From contig JASLZL010000094.1 of assembly GCA_030754885.1 (NCBI GenBank), positions 1 to 64,000 of the forward strand: DNA of 64,000 bases, in the 5' to 3' direction. Both the position numbers and the translations under genes were made by a program. How positions within the stretch are numbered: position 1 is the first letter of the stretch; each line of letters begins with the position of its first letter. Source of the stretch: Rhodospirillales bacterium (GTDB lineage: Bacteria; Pseudomonadota; Alphaproteobacteria; Rhodospirillales; JASLLZ01). Below, one piece after another: positions 21,375 to 31,264 of the stretch. The notes below the pieces were generated by a model. It made no database searches, was not told the origin of the DNA, and saw only the letters and a list, made by a program, of their open reading frames with translations.

Positions 21375-24200
21375 TCAGTCGGACGGCGGTTGAAAGTGCC
21401 GCACGGCATTGGCGCAGCGGCCGCAAACGTCCGGATGGTCGGCGTCCGTGCCGACTTCGTCTAAAACCTTCCAGCACCGCGCGCACTTTTGCCCTTCGGC
21501 ACGCCTGACGCCGACGCCGACGCCGGCGACGTCGTCGATGGTGAAGGCATCGGCGGGAACGGCGTCGTGGCTGAGAGTGACACCGGACGTAATGGCGATT
21601 TCCATCAGGTCGATGCCACCCAGGACTTCGATATCGGCGTCGGCGGCGAATACCTCGGCGTGGGCTTCCAGGCTCGATCCGATGCGCTTTTCGGCGCGCT
21701 CGACCTCGATGGCCCCGGTCACGACCCGGCGCAATTCGCGAATACGGTCCCACTTGGCGGCCAGAGCGTCGTTACGCCAAGTGTCGGGGATTTCGGGGAA
21801 GAGGCGCAGGTGTACGCTTTCTTCGTCGCCGGGGTTGCGGTCCAGCCAGGCTTCCTCGGCAGTGAAGCAGATGAACGGCGCCAGCCAGGCGGTGAGGCAG
21901 TCGAACACCCGATCCAAGACGCTGCGCGCGGCCCGCCGGCGGGTCGAAGACGCACTGTCGCAATAGAGACTATCCTTGCGCACGTCGAAATAGAACGCCG
22001 ACAGATCGACGGCGCAGAACGCGTGCAGTTCGGTGAAAAGGGGATGGAATTCCAGGTCGTCGCAAGCCTTTCTTACCGCCCGGTCCAGTTCCCACAGCCG
22101 GTGCAGAACCCAACGCTCCAGCTCCGGCATCTCGGTGTCGGCCAGACGCTCGGCTTCGGCAAACCCGTTCAGGTTGCCCAACAAGAAGCGCAGTGTGTTG
22201 CGCAGACGTCGATAAATGTCGGCGTGGTGTTTGATGATCTCGGCGCCCAGGCGCAGGTCCTCGGAATAGTCCGAACCGACCACCCACAAGCGCAGGATGT
22301 CGGCGCCGTGTTTCTCGATCACGTCCTGGGGCGAGACGATGTTGCCCAGCGACTTGGACATCTTTTGGCCGTCTTCGCCCATGACGAAACCGTGGGTCAA
22401 CACGGTCTCGTAAGGGGCTCGGCCCCGGGTGCCACAGGATTCCAGTAGCGAGGAATGGAACCAGCCACGATGCTGGTCCGACCCTTCCAGGTAGAGGTCC
22501 GCCGGCGATTTCAGGTCGACGCGTTGCTCAAGAACGAAGGCGTGGGTCGTTCCCGATTCGAACCAAACGTCGAGGATATCCATCACTTGTTCGTAGTCCC
22601 CAGGGTCTCGGCCTTGGCCCAGGAAGCGTGACGGGTCAGAGGTGAACCAAGTGTCCGCGCCTTCCGCTTCGACCGCTTCGGCGATGCGCTTCAACACGGC
22701 TTCGTCGCGCAGGGGTTCACCCGAGCGCTTGTCGACGAAGACGGTGATCGGCACGCCCCAGGCGCGCTGGCGCGACACGCACCAGTCGGGCCGCGTCTCA
22801 ATCATGCCGTTAAGGCGTTTTTGCCCCGAGGTCGGCACAAATCGGGTCGCGTCGATGGCCTTGAGTGCAGTTGCGCGCAGCCCCGTCTTCTCCATGCTGA
22901 TGAACCATTGGGGGGTATTGCGGAAGATAAGCGGTGCCTTGGAGCGCCACGAATGGGGATAGCTGTGGACCAAGGTGCCCGCGTTCAAAAGCGCCCCGGC
23001 ATCGTCCAGGGCCTGGACCACTTCGGGGTTGACCTTAAAGACGTGCTTGCCGGCGAACAGCGGTACGGTATCGACAAATAGGCCGTCGTCGTCCACTGTT
23101 TCGGGGACGGCCAAGCCGTTAGCCATGCCCAGCTCCCAGTCGTCGGCGCCGTGGCCCGGGGCAACGTGGACGAAGCCCGTGCCGGTCTCTATGTCGACGA
23201 AGTCGCCCGCCAGAAGCGGTACCGGGAAGTCATAGCCTTGGCCGTCGAGCGGGTGTCGGCAAATCGTTCCTTCCAGGTTGGTCACCGGGGCGACCATATC
23301 CCACTCGACAATACCGGCTTGGGCCCGCACGGCCTCGGCGAGCTTTTGGGCGATCACCAGGCGTTCGCCGGCAACGGCCCGGCTGCCGTCGGCGACGGCT
23401 TTTACCTTGTAGACTCCGTAGTCGAAGTCGGGGCCGAAGGCGACGGCCCGGTTGCCGGGAATGGTCCACGGCGTCGTTGTCCAGATAACGACCGCGGCGC
23501 CCTCAAGCTCTGGCGACGGGGCTTCGACAACGGGAAACCGGGTCCAGATCGTCGTCGAGGTGTGGTCGTGGTATTCGACCTCGGCCTCGGCCAGGGCCGT
23601 CTTTTCGACCACCGACCAGAGGACCGGCTTGGCGCCTCTGTAGAGCGAACCGTTGATCAGGAACTTTCCGATCTCGCGGACAATCTGGGCTTCGGCGGCG
23701 AAGCTCATGGTGGTGTAGGGGTTGGACCAGTCGCCGACCACGCCGAGGCGCTTGAACTCTTCGTTTTGCACGGCGATCCATTTGTCGGCGAATTCGCGGC
23801 ATTCCTGACGGAATTTAACAATCGGCACCGCGTCCTTGTCCTCGCCCCGGGCGCGGTAGGCCTCCTCGATCTTCCACTCGATCGGCAGGCCATGACAGTC
23901 CCAGCCGGGCACGTAGTTGGAATCCCGGCCGCGCATCTGTTCGGACCGCGTGATCACGTCCTTGAGGATCTTGTTCAGGGCATGGCCGATGTGCAGGTGA
24001 CCGTTGGCATAGGGCGGGCCGTCGTGGAGGATAAATTTGTCGCGGCCCTTTGCTTGCTCGCGGTGGCGGCGATAGATGTCAATCTTTTCCCAGCGCGCCA
24101 GAGTCTCGGGTTCGCGCTTGGGCAGTCCTGCCTTCATGGGAAAGTCGGTGCGGGGCAGGAAGAGGGTCGGTTTGTAATTGGCGGTCATTTGTTGGCTCAC
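21375..24200 (-). CDS. ileS: Isoleucyl-tRNA synthetase
   Basis: DGPPYANGHLHIGHALNKILKD, GQKMSKSLGNIVSPQD, C-terminal CARCWKVLDEVG...CGRCANAV zinc site. Confidence 0.97.
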   Translation of the reverse strand: MSQQMTANYKPTLFLPRTDFPMKAGLPKREPETLARWEKIDIYRRHREQAKGRDKFILHDGPPYANGHLHIGHALNKILKDVITRSEQMRGRDSNYVPGWDCHGLPIEWKIEEAYRARGEDKDAVPIVKFRQECREFADKWIAVQNEEFKRLGVVGDWSNPYTTMSFAAEAQIVREIGKFLINGSLYRGAKPVLWSVVEKTALAEAEVEYHDHTSTTIWTRFPVVEAPSPELEGAAVVIWTTTPWTIPGNRAVAFGPDFDYGVYKVKAVADGSRAVAGERLVIAQKLAEAVRAQAGIVEWDMVAPVTNLEGTICRHPLDGQGYDFPVPLLAGDFVDIETGTGFVHVAPGHGADDWELGMANGLAVPETVDDDGLFVDTVPLFAGKHVFKVNPEVVQALDDAGALLNAGTLVHSYPHSWRSKAPLIFRNTPQWFISMEKTGLRATALKAIDATRFVPTSGQKRLNGMIETRPDWCVSRQRAWGVPITVFVDKRSGEPLRDEAVLKRIAEAVEAEGADTWFTSDPSRFLGQGRDPGDYEQVMDILDVWFESGTTHAFVLEQRVDLKSPADLYLEGSDQHRGWFHSSLLESCGTRGRAPYETVLTHGFVMGEDGQKMSKSLGNIVSPQDVIEKHGADILRLWVVGSDYSEDLRLGAEIIKHHADIYRRLRNTLRFLLGNLNGFAEAERLADTEMPELERWVLHRLWELDRAVRKACDDLEFHPLFTELHAFCAVDLSAFYFDVRKDSLYCDSASSTRRRAARSVLDRVFDCLTAWLAPFICFTAEEAWLDRNPGDEESVHLRLFPEIPDTWRNDALAAKWDRIRELRRVVTGAIEVERAEKRIGSSLEAHAEVFAADADIEVLGGIDLMEIAITSGVTLSHDAVPADAFTIDDVAGVGVGVRRAEGQKCARCWKVLDEVGTDADHPDVCGRCANAVRHFQPPSD

Positions 24201-25183
24201 TGGCGGTGTAGTAGCGAAGCATTGGTGGCTTCGGCGGGGTCCTCGATGGCGCCGAGGATGCCCTGTGCCGCCTCGATGTCGCGGACGATTTGTGCCTTTA
24301 AATCATCAAGCCCGTCAAACTTCTTTTCCGGACGCAGATATTCGACCAGGGCGACCCGCAGGCGTTGACCGTACAGATCGCCGTCGAAATCGAAGAGATG
24401 GACTTCCAAGATAAGATCGTCTCCGGCGAAGGTGGGACGATGGCCCAGATTGGCGACGCCGTCGCGCCATTTGGCCGTCGGACCGTCGCCGACGCTGGCG
24501 CGAACGGCATAGACGCCCTTTGCCGGTCGCAAGACTTCGTCAAGGTGCAGGTTGGCTGTTGGGAAGCCGACGGTGTGGCCCCGTTTCTCGCCGTGTTCAA
24601 CACGCCCCTCGATTTCGAAAAAGCGGCCCAGCAGCTGTGCCGCGGCGCGCGGCTTGGCAGCCACCAACTCGCCGCGCACGCGGGTGGCGGAAAATATCGC
24701 GCCTGCCTCGTCCACCACTGCCGAGACCGAGGTAAAGCCGAACCCCGCCCGGGCCCCCATTTGCAAAAGCAGTTCGCAGTTTCCTTCGCGGTCGTGGCCG
24801 AATACGAAATCGTAGCCCGATACCACGTGGCGTGCCTCGAGGCCCCTGACCAGGACATCGTCGACGAACTGATTTGCCGGCCGACGCGAGAAGGGAAGGT
24901 CAAATTCAAGGACGATCAGGCAGTCGACGCCAAGCGCCTCTATATGGCGCGCCTTGGATGGGAAGGGGGTCAGGCGGAAGGGCTCGATGTCGGGTTTGAA
25001 GACGCTACGGGGATGGGGCTCGAAGGTCAGCACCGCCCACGGCAGGCCGGCGGCGCGGGCGATGCGTCCGGCTTCGTCAATCACCGCCTGATGGCCCCGA
25101 TGGATGCCGTCGAAATTGCCGATGGCGACGGCGGCGCCCCGGGCGTCGGCCGGCAGGTCGTTGAAATGGTGAAAAATCCGCAT
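24197..25183 (-). CDS. ribF: Bifunctional riboflavin kinase/FAD synthetase
   Basis: AVAIGNFDGIHRGHQAVI...GEKRGHTVGFPTANLHLDE. Confidence 0.93.
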   Translation of the reverse strand: MRIFHHFNDLPADARGAAVAIGNFDGIHRGHQAVIDEAGRIARAAGLPWAVLTFEPHPRSVFKPDIEPFRLTPFPSKARHIEALGVDCLIVLEFDLPFSRRPANQFVDDVLVRGLEARHVVSGYDFVFGHDREGNCELLLQMGARAGFGFTSVSAVVDEAGAIFSATRVRGELVAAKPRAAAQLLGRFFEIEGRVEHGEKRGHTVGFPTANLHLDEVLRPAKGVYAVRASVGDGPTAKWRDGVANLGHRPTFAGDDLILEVHLFDFDGDLYGQRLRVALVEYLRPEKKFDGLDDLKAQIVRDIEAAQGILGAIEDPAEATNASLLHRQ

Positions 25184-25269
25184 GGCGGCAAGAAGGTGTC
25201 AGCGCCCCGGGTGAGGGTCAAGGAGAAACAACAAGGCGGCAACCCGTCCGCCGCCGCCGGCTGGTGGGA

Positions 25270-25737
25270 TCAGTCGCGGGCCGGCACCATCACCGTGGCG
25301 TCACCTTCGATAACGATGGTCTCGCCGACGCTACACGTGGTCTTCAGTTCAACGAACCTCCGCCCGGCATTCAGCTTGCTGACCGAAACCCGCGCCACGA
25401 CCGTGTCGCCGATCCGCACCGGGGCCTTGAAGCGCAGGGCCTGGCCGACATAAATGGCGCCCGGCCCGGGCAGCCTGGTTCCGATGACCGTCGAGATCAG
25501 GCCGGCGGTCAGCATGCCGTGGGCGATGCGGCCCTTGAACAGGGTGGCGGCGGCGTATTCCTGATTGAGATGAGCCGGGTTTACGTCACCGGTAAGGTCG
25601 GCATAGAGGACGATGTCGGCTTCGGTGATGGTCTTGCTATAGGCGGCGGTCATCCCCTCGCGCAAGTCCTCGAAGGCATAGCCGTGCAATTCGTCGATGC
25701 CGTTCGCCTCGTCGGCTGAGTCCGAGGGGTTTCCCAT
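25270..25737 (-). CDS. MaoC family dehydratase
   Basis: DIVLYADLTGDVNPAHLNQEYAAATLFKGRIAHGMLTAGLIS. Confidence 0.88.
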   Translation of the reverse strand: MGNPSDSADEANGIDELHGYAFEDLREGMTAAYSKTITEADIVLYADLTGDVNPAHLNQEYAAATLFKGRIAHGMLTAGLISTVIGTRLPGPGAIYVGQALRFKAPVRIGDTVVARVSVSKLNAGRRFVELKTTCSVGETIVIEGDATVMVPARD

Positions 25738-25895
25738 GGCGTCGTCCTTTGCTCTCAATATTGCAATGCAACCGATTATACTGCGCTGCAATATTACCCC
25801 GCCGGGGCGGGGCCGGCAACAAAAGTGTTGGCAATCCGCCGGTCACGCCTGCGGCGGCGTTTCCAAACAACGGCAAAACTGGTATTCAAGGGACC

Positions 25896-26933
25896 ATGGC
25901 AAGACGTTCGACATACCGATTTTTCCTCTGTCTGGTTGGATTGGTGGCCCTGGGGCCTGCGGCGCCGCAGGCGGCAGAGCCCTTGCAAATGGTCTTGCCC
26001 GTTGACTGCAAGCCGGGCAAGAACTGCTGGATCGTCAACTATGTCGATCATGACCCGACCACGGGGCTCCGCGATTACACTTGCGGTAAGGCGACCTATA
26101 ACGCGCCGCCCGGCAACCGGCACAAGGGTACCGATTTCGCCATCCGCGACCTTGCCGTCATGCGTGCCGGAGTCATCGTGCGTGCCTCGGCGCCGGGAAC
26201 AGTCGCCGGCGCGCGGGACGGCATGAAAGACGTAAACGTGCGCAAGATTGGCCAGGCTGCGGTGAAAGGCAAGGAGTGCGGCGACGGCGTTCGGATCGAG
26301 CACAGGGACGGCTGGTCGACCCAATATTGCCACATGCTACAAGGCAGCATCGTGGTGAAGAAGGGAACAAAGGTGAAGGCGGGACAGACGCTCGGCTTGG
26401 TCGGCCTTTCGGGTTTGACCGAGTTTCCCCACCTCCATATCCAGGTCTCGAAGGACAAGACCGTCGTCGATCCGTTCGCCGGGCTGAAGCGCGGCGACCG
26501 CTGCCGGGCGGGCGAGGGCGCGTTGTGGAAAAGCGACGTGATGGCCAGCATTCCCTACCAGCCGACGGCCCTCTTTAGTGCCGGAATTTCGGGCACCCCG
26601 CCCGAATCCGATCTCATGCGAGAAGGTGCGTACCAATCTCCAACCTTATCGCCGATGTCCCCGTCGCTCATTCTGTGGGCCGGAATATACCGTTTGAAGG
26701 CGGGTGACGAACTGACATTCACCATTACCGGTCCCGATGGCAAGACAGTGCTGAAAGATACCAGAACGGCCAAGAAAAACGTGACACGGCGCTTCGAATT
26801 TCGCGGCGTTCGCAGGAAGTCGAAGGCCATGAAGCTGGGTACCTACCAGGGCAAGATCACCTTGGTGCGCAAAGCTACCAGTCCGGGCGGTCCCTTGAAG
26901 ATCGCCATGACCCGCCAGGTGAGCGTCGAGTAA
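25896..26933 (+). CDS. M23 family metallopeptidase (secreted, LytM-like)
   Basis: HKGTDFAIRDLAVMRAGVIVRASAPGTV...EFPHLHIQVSKD; signal peptide. Confidence 0.85.
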   Translation: MARRSTYRFFLCLVGLVALGPAAPQAAEPLQMVLPVDCKPGKNCWIVNYVDHDPTTGLRDYTCGKATYNAPPGNRHKGTDFAIRDLAVMRAGVIVRASAPGTVAGARDGMKDVNVRKIGQAAVKGKECGDGVRIEHRDGWSTQYCHMLQGSIVVKKGTKVKAGQTLGLVGLSGLTEFPHLHIQVSKDKTVVDPFAGLKRGDRCRAGEGALWKSDVMASIPYQPTALFSAGISGTPPESDLMREGAYQSPTLSPMSPSLILWAGIYRLKAGDELTFTITGPDGKTVLKDTRTAKKNVTRRFEFRGVRRKSKAMKLGTYQGKITLVRKATSPGGPLKIAMTRQVSVE

Positions 26934-27330
26934 TTGGAACCGGACGGCGCCGCACCAAGGGCGGTGCCGAGCGCAGGACGCGCCGCGTCTTGGCGATGGG
27001 CGGCGTCTTGGCGGGCGGCGTGTGGTCTTTGGTGAAGTCGTCGGCCCTAAATAGAGCCGCGCCTTGGTTCTTGGCTCGGGCGCGGGCCTCTATGCGGCGC
27101 AGTGTGCGCGTCACCGTCGGGTCGCGGTCGCTGGGCGAGCGGCTGTGCAAGACATGGGCGCGGGCGATGGCCCGCAGACGCTTGACGATGCCGGGGTAAC
27201 GGTGGCGGGGCTCGCACCAGCGCGCATAGGCGGCCAGGGTCCAGGGATGGGCCGGCAAGGGCTGCAATCCCCGGGCCCGGCACCAGGCGACAAATTCCGT
27301 CCACATTCTGTCGCCGATCCGCCTTGTCAT
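26875..27330 (-). CDS. Protein resembling a stand-alone integrase/recombinase N-terminal SAM-like (core-binding) domain; C-terminal boundary uncertain
   Basis: MTRRIGDRMWTEFVAWCRARGLQPLPAHPWTLAAYARWCEPRHRYPGIVKRLRAIARAH...DRDPTVTRTLRRIEARARAK; no R-HxxR-Y catalytic region. Confidence 0.6.
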   Translation of the reverse strand: MTRRIGDRMWTEFVAWCRARGLQPLPAHPWTLAAYARWCEPRHRYPGIVKRLRAIARAHVLHSRSPSDRDPTVTRTLRRIEARARAKNQGAALFRADDFTKDHTPPAKTPPIAKTRRVLRSAPPLVRRRPVPITRRSPGGSWRSSRDRPDW

Positions 27331-27369
27331 GGTGAGCCTCCCGGCGCACTTTATCACCGATCCTTGGTA

Positions 27370-28029
27370 TTACTTGGGTTGGGCGACAAACCGCAAGTAG
27401 GGTTTCACCGTTTTGAAGCCGTCCGGGTACTTGGCCTTGGCGTCGTCGTCCGAGACTGTTGGCGGAATGATGCAGTCCTCGCCATTGTTCCAGTTGACCG
27501 GCGTCGCGACGTTGTGCTGGGCCGTAAGCTGGCACGAGTCCAAGAGCCGCAGTACCTCGTCGAAGTTGCGCCCAGTACTCATCGGATAGGTCAGTGACGC
27601 CTTGATGCCCTTGTCTGGGCCGATGACAAAGACTGATCGCACGGTCGCGTTATTGGCCGGCGTCCGGCCTTCCGACGTCTCGCCCGCGTCGGCCGGCAGC
27701 ATGTCGTACAGTTTCGCCACCTTCAGTTCGGGATCGCCAACCATGGGGTAGGTGACGGCATGGCCCTGGGTCTCCTCGATGTCCTTGGCCCACTTGTCAT
27801 GGTTATCCACCGGATCGACGCTGAGGCCGAGGATCTTGCATCCCCGCTTGTCGAATTCCGGTTTGAGGCCGGCCATGTAGCCAAGCTCGGTCGTGCAGAC
27901 GGGCGTGAAGTCCTTGGGGTGGGAAAACAAGACGGCCCAGCCGTCGCCGATCCACTGGTGGAAGCTGATCGGCCCCTGGGTTGTCTCGGCGGTGAAATCG
28001 GGCGCGGTCGCGCCAATTCTAAGTGACAT
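27370..28029 (-). CDS. Peroxiredoxin (1-Cys/Prx6-like)
   Basis: MSLRIGATAPDFTAETTQGPISFHQWIGDGWAVLFSHPKDFTPVCTTELGYMAGL. Confidence 0.92.
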   Translation of the reverse strand: MSLRIGATAPDFTAETTQGPISFHQWIGDGWAVLFSHPKDFTPVCTTELGYMAGLKPEFDKRGCKILGLSVDPVDNHDKWAKDIEETQGHAVTYPMVGDPELKVAKLYDMLPADAGETSEGRTPANNATVRSVFVIGPDKGIKASLTYPMSTGRNFDEVLRLLDSCQLTAQHNVATPVNWNNGEDCIIPPTVSDDDAKAKYPDGFKTVKPYLRFVAQPK

Positions 28030-28103
28030 TGTGTACCTCCTCGTTTTTTTTAGAGATTCTAGGATTGCGCGGAAACAACCGGTTGGCAAGCCCTCGCGTA
28101 TGC

Positions 28104-31061
28104 CTACATGTAGTCAAAGCGCTCGATGGAAAAGGGCGAGATGTCGTAGGACAGATTCCGGCCCGTCATCTGTTCGGCGATCAGCCTTCCCGATACCGCC
28201 CCCAGGGTATAGCCGGTTGATGTCACGGCGTTGAAGAAACCGGGCAGTTTGGGCACCTCGCCCAGGAGCGGCTTGCCGTCGACCAAAAGGTTAATCCCTG
28301 TCCAGCACCGCAGCAGCTTGAGTTGACGAAGCGCCGGCACAACCGATGACGCCACCCATAGGTTTCCTTCGATGCTGGTGCGCACTATCCGCGGCTGGTC
28401 CATGCCACTTTCCCAAAAGGCCGGCCAGCCGCCGCCGACGATGACGTTGCCGTTGGACGTCTGCTTCATGCTCAGCCTGCGGTTGGCGTGAAGCAGCATG
28501 TGGCGGACGAACGGGGCGGCAGCCTCGGTGGCGACGCTCTGGATCGGGCTGGGTACGATGGGGAAGCGTACGCCGACCATGGCCGCGATGTGCGCCGCCC
28601 AGGGTCCGGCGGCGTTGACCACGCGCCTGCAACGGATGGAGCCCTGGCTTGTTGCCGCCACGAAACCCTTGTCCACCGCTTCCAGGTTATGGATTTCAGT
28701 GCGCCTTAATATACGGGCGCCGGCGGCCTTGGCGCCCCGGGCCAGAGCCGGCGTCGCTCGAATCGGGTTGAGCTTGCCCTCGTGGGGGCAGAACTCGGCG
28801 CCCATGATGTGGTCCGAGAGGTAGGGCGCAAAATCACGCAGCTCGGCGGCAGAAAGAAAGACGGACTCCAACCCCCTGGCGCGTTCGCGGCGGACCTTCT
28901 TCTCCAAAAATTCGATGTCGTCTTCCGTCTCCCCGACCATAAGGCCGCCGATGAATTTGAGCTCAATGTCGCAATCGAGCTCCTCGCTGAGCGCCTTCCA
29001 GGTTTGCCCGGCCTCCAGATAGAGAGGCAAGGCGTCGTCGAAGCTCTTGCCCCAGGCGGGATCCGGGTGGCGCGCCTGGGCCTGCTGGAGCTGGGCGTGG
29101 AGGGTGCCGGCGTTGCGCCCCGAGGCGTGGGCGTTGATGTCGTTCTTTTCGACCAAAATCGTCTCGATGCCCTCGCGCGCCAGAAAGTAGGCCGTGGCGC
29201 AGCCCAGTACGCCGCCACCGATGATCAAGACGTCGGTCTCCAGGGTCTTGGTCTCTGCCGTTGCAGGTCGACTTGCGGGGGTGTCTAGGGGCTCTGCTTC
29301 GTCAACGAGTCCCCTGACATCGGCTTGTGCCCGCGCGATGACGCCGATGGGAACCGGCTTAATGGGCGGCCTGGGCGCAAAGAAGGAGAACTCGCCGGTT
29401 GCCAAGCTTACGCGGCGGTCGACCATTCGAGCCATCAGGGCGCCGCAGTACCGTCCCTGGCAGGGGCCCATGCCGGCCCGTGTCTGGTGTTTTAGGTTGC
29501 CGACGGATACCGAATCGCCGTCCACGGTCTCGTGCAGGGTGGACCGGGTGACTTCTTCGCAGCGGCACACCAAGGTATCGTCACGGGTCAGTTGATCGGT
29601 TAGCGTCGGTGCCTGGAATACAGTCCAGATCGCTTTCTGAAAGCGTTCGTGAGAGGCCAAGCGCCGGCGCCTGCTGTCCCGTTCGGCGATAGCGTGGTGA
29701 GGCAGTGCCATACCCAGATTTTCGGCCGCCTTGCAGCCGGCGATGAAGCCCTGCTCCATAGCTACCCGCGAGCCCCCCATGCCGCCGCAGTCGCCGGCCA
29801 CGAAAACGCCGGCGATCGAGGTTTGGCAATCGGCATTCAGTTCCACGACCAAGCTGTCGCGATCCGCGTCGTAATGATGGCGGCAGCCGAGAGGCCGCGA
29901 GATGTCGTTCGACGGCATGAACCCATAGCCGACCGAGACCGCATCGACCGCGAATTCACGACGGCCCTCGGTGCCGGCCTCGCCGGTTGGTCCAATAGGG
30001 GCGACGACTACTGACTCGACGGCGTCAGAACCCCTGGCCTCGACGATGGCGTGGCCGTAGAGGATCGGAACGCCGGCTCGGCGCAGGCGCCCCAGATACT
30101 TTAGACCATCGCGCATGAGATCTGGTGAGTGGCAAAGTGCGGCCAAGACCGCCGGAACCTGTGCCGGGCCGGGGCGCGGGGCCGCCTCGACCAGGGCCAC
30201 CACCTCGACCCCGGCGTCCACCAGTTCACTCGCGACCTGAAAGTTGAGGGGTCCATTGCCCGCCACCAGGACGCGTTGTCCAGGCGCCACCCGATAGGCC
30301 CTAACCAAGGTCTGGACGGCGCCCGTGGTCATGTAGCCGGGCAAAGTCCAACCGGGCAGCGGCACGCCTTTCTCGTAGGCACCGGTGGCCACGATCAGTT
30401 GCTGGGGGCGAAAAACCATGGCTTTGTCGTCCGTGACGACACCAATTTCGTCAGCCGCGAAGGCCCCCCACACCAAGGCCTGGCGTTCGATGCGAACGCC
30501 CAGATTCTCAACTTCGGTGATCAGATCGCGCCCGGCCCGGAACTGGGTGTCCATGGCCGCCTCGTCACGGAAGGCGTGGGTTTTGCTAAGCTGCTTGTAG
30601 TACTGGCCGCCGGGCGCCGGACGCTCATCGACGATGACCACTTGGGCCCCGGCCGACGCCGCCGCCCGGGCCGCCTGAAGGCCAGCCGGCCCGGCTCCGA
30701 CAACCAGCACCTCGACCGGATGCTCGGGCGTCGTGCCGTCGGGAATCGGATAGGGGGGATCGGCGCTCGGATCGGTGCCGGGCTGGGACTGGGTCGTGAC
30801 GGTCATTTCGGCGCCGAGAGGGGTCATGCAGGCGCGCTGGTTCTGTCGCCCATCGACTGTCACCAGACACTCCGAGCACACCCCCATGCCGCAGTAGACG
30901 CCGCGGGCCTTGCCCGACTTGGTGCGCCGCAGGGTAAACTTTCCGGCCGCCGTCAGGCAGGCGGCCAGGCTCTCACCCTCGTAACCGGAAATGACCTCGC
31001 CATCGAAAGTGATGGTGACCTTTTGTGCCACCGGGACGATCTTGCTTCCTTCGATTCGCAT
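28104..31061 (-). CDS. Fused HcnA-HcnB-HcnC-like flavoprotein (2Fe-2S + pyridine nucleotide-disulfide oxidoreductase + BFD [2Fe-2S] + D-amino-acid/glycine-oxidase-type domain)
   Basis: VYCGMGVCSECLVTVDG; VLVVGAGPAGLQAARAAASAGAQVVIVDERPAPGGQYYKQ; CRCEEVTRSTLHETV...GMGPCQGRYC; VLIIGGGVLGCATAYFLAREG...SGRNAGTLH; about 985 aa in one ORF. Confidence 0.88.
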   Translation of the reverse strand: MRIEGSKIVPVAQKVTITFDGEVISGYEGESLAACLTAAGKFTLRRTKSGKARGVYCGMGVCSECLVTVDGRQNQRACMTPLGAEMTVTTQSQPGTDPSADPPYPIPDGTTPEHPVEVLVVGAGPAGLQAARAAASAGAQVVIVDERPAPGGQYYKQLSKTHAFRDEAAMDTQFRAGRDLITEVENLGVRIERQALVWGAFAADEIGVVTDDKAMVFRPQQLIVATGAYEKGVPLPGWTLPGYMTTGAVQTLVRAYRVAPGQRVLVAGNGPLNFQVASELVDAGVEVVALVEAAPRPGPAQVPAVLAALCHSPDLMRDGLKYLGRLRRAGVPILYGHAIVEARGSDAVESVVVAPIGPTGEAGTEGRREFAVDAVSVGYGFMPSNDISRPLGCRHHYDADRDSLVVELNADCQTSIAGVFVAGDCGGMGGSRVAMEQGFIAGCKAAENLGMALPHHAIAERDSRRRRLASHERFQKAIWTVFQAPTLTDQLTRDDTLVCRCEEVTRSTLHETVDGDSVSVGNLKHQTRAGMGPCQGRYCGALMARMVDRRVSLATGEFSFFAPRPPIKPVPIGVIARAQADVRGLVDEAEPLDTPASRPATAETKTLETDVLIIGGGVLGCATAYFLAREGIETILVEKNDINAHASGRNAGTLHAQLQQAQARHPDPAWGKSFDDALPLYLEAGQTWKALSEELDCDIELKFIGGLMVGETEDDIEFLEKKVRRERARGLESVFLSAAELRDFAPYLSDHIMGAEFCPHEGKLNPIRATPALARGAKAAGARILRRTEIHNLEAVDKGFVAATSQGSIRCRRVVNAAGPWAAHIAAMVGVRFPIVPSPIQSVATEAAAPFVRHMLLHANRRLSMKQTSNGNVIVGGGWPAFWESGMDQPRIVRTSIEGNLWVASSVVPALRQLKLLRCWTGINLLVDGKPLLGEVPKLPGFFNAVTSTGYTLGAVSGRLIAEQMTGRNLSYDISPFSIERFDYM

Positions 31062-31264
31062 GGTGTCGGGTTCCGTGCCGAATGGTGCTCGTCTTCCGTG
31101 GCCGCCAATCGCCCACGTCAATGTGAAGGTGCTGAGATCACGGTTTGTTGACGGAATTAACGATCATCTTGTTTACTGGTATCGCCATTCGGATGTCAAC
31201 GCGGGCTAGCCGGTCATTCGGCTCGCGGTTAACGAGAACCGGCGTATGGCATGGAGGCTACGTC

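Noticed and set aside
23151-24368. 405-aa plus-strand ORF opposite ileS
   Set aside because: Antisense to IleS with no recognisable domain
30129-31151. 340-aa plus-strand ORF opposite the Hcn-like fusion
   Set aside because: Antisense; low-complexity composition and no domain signal
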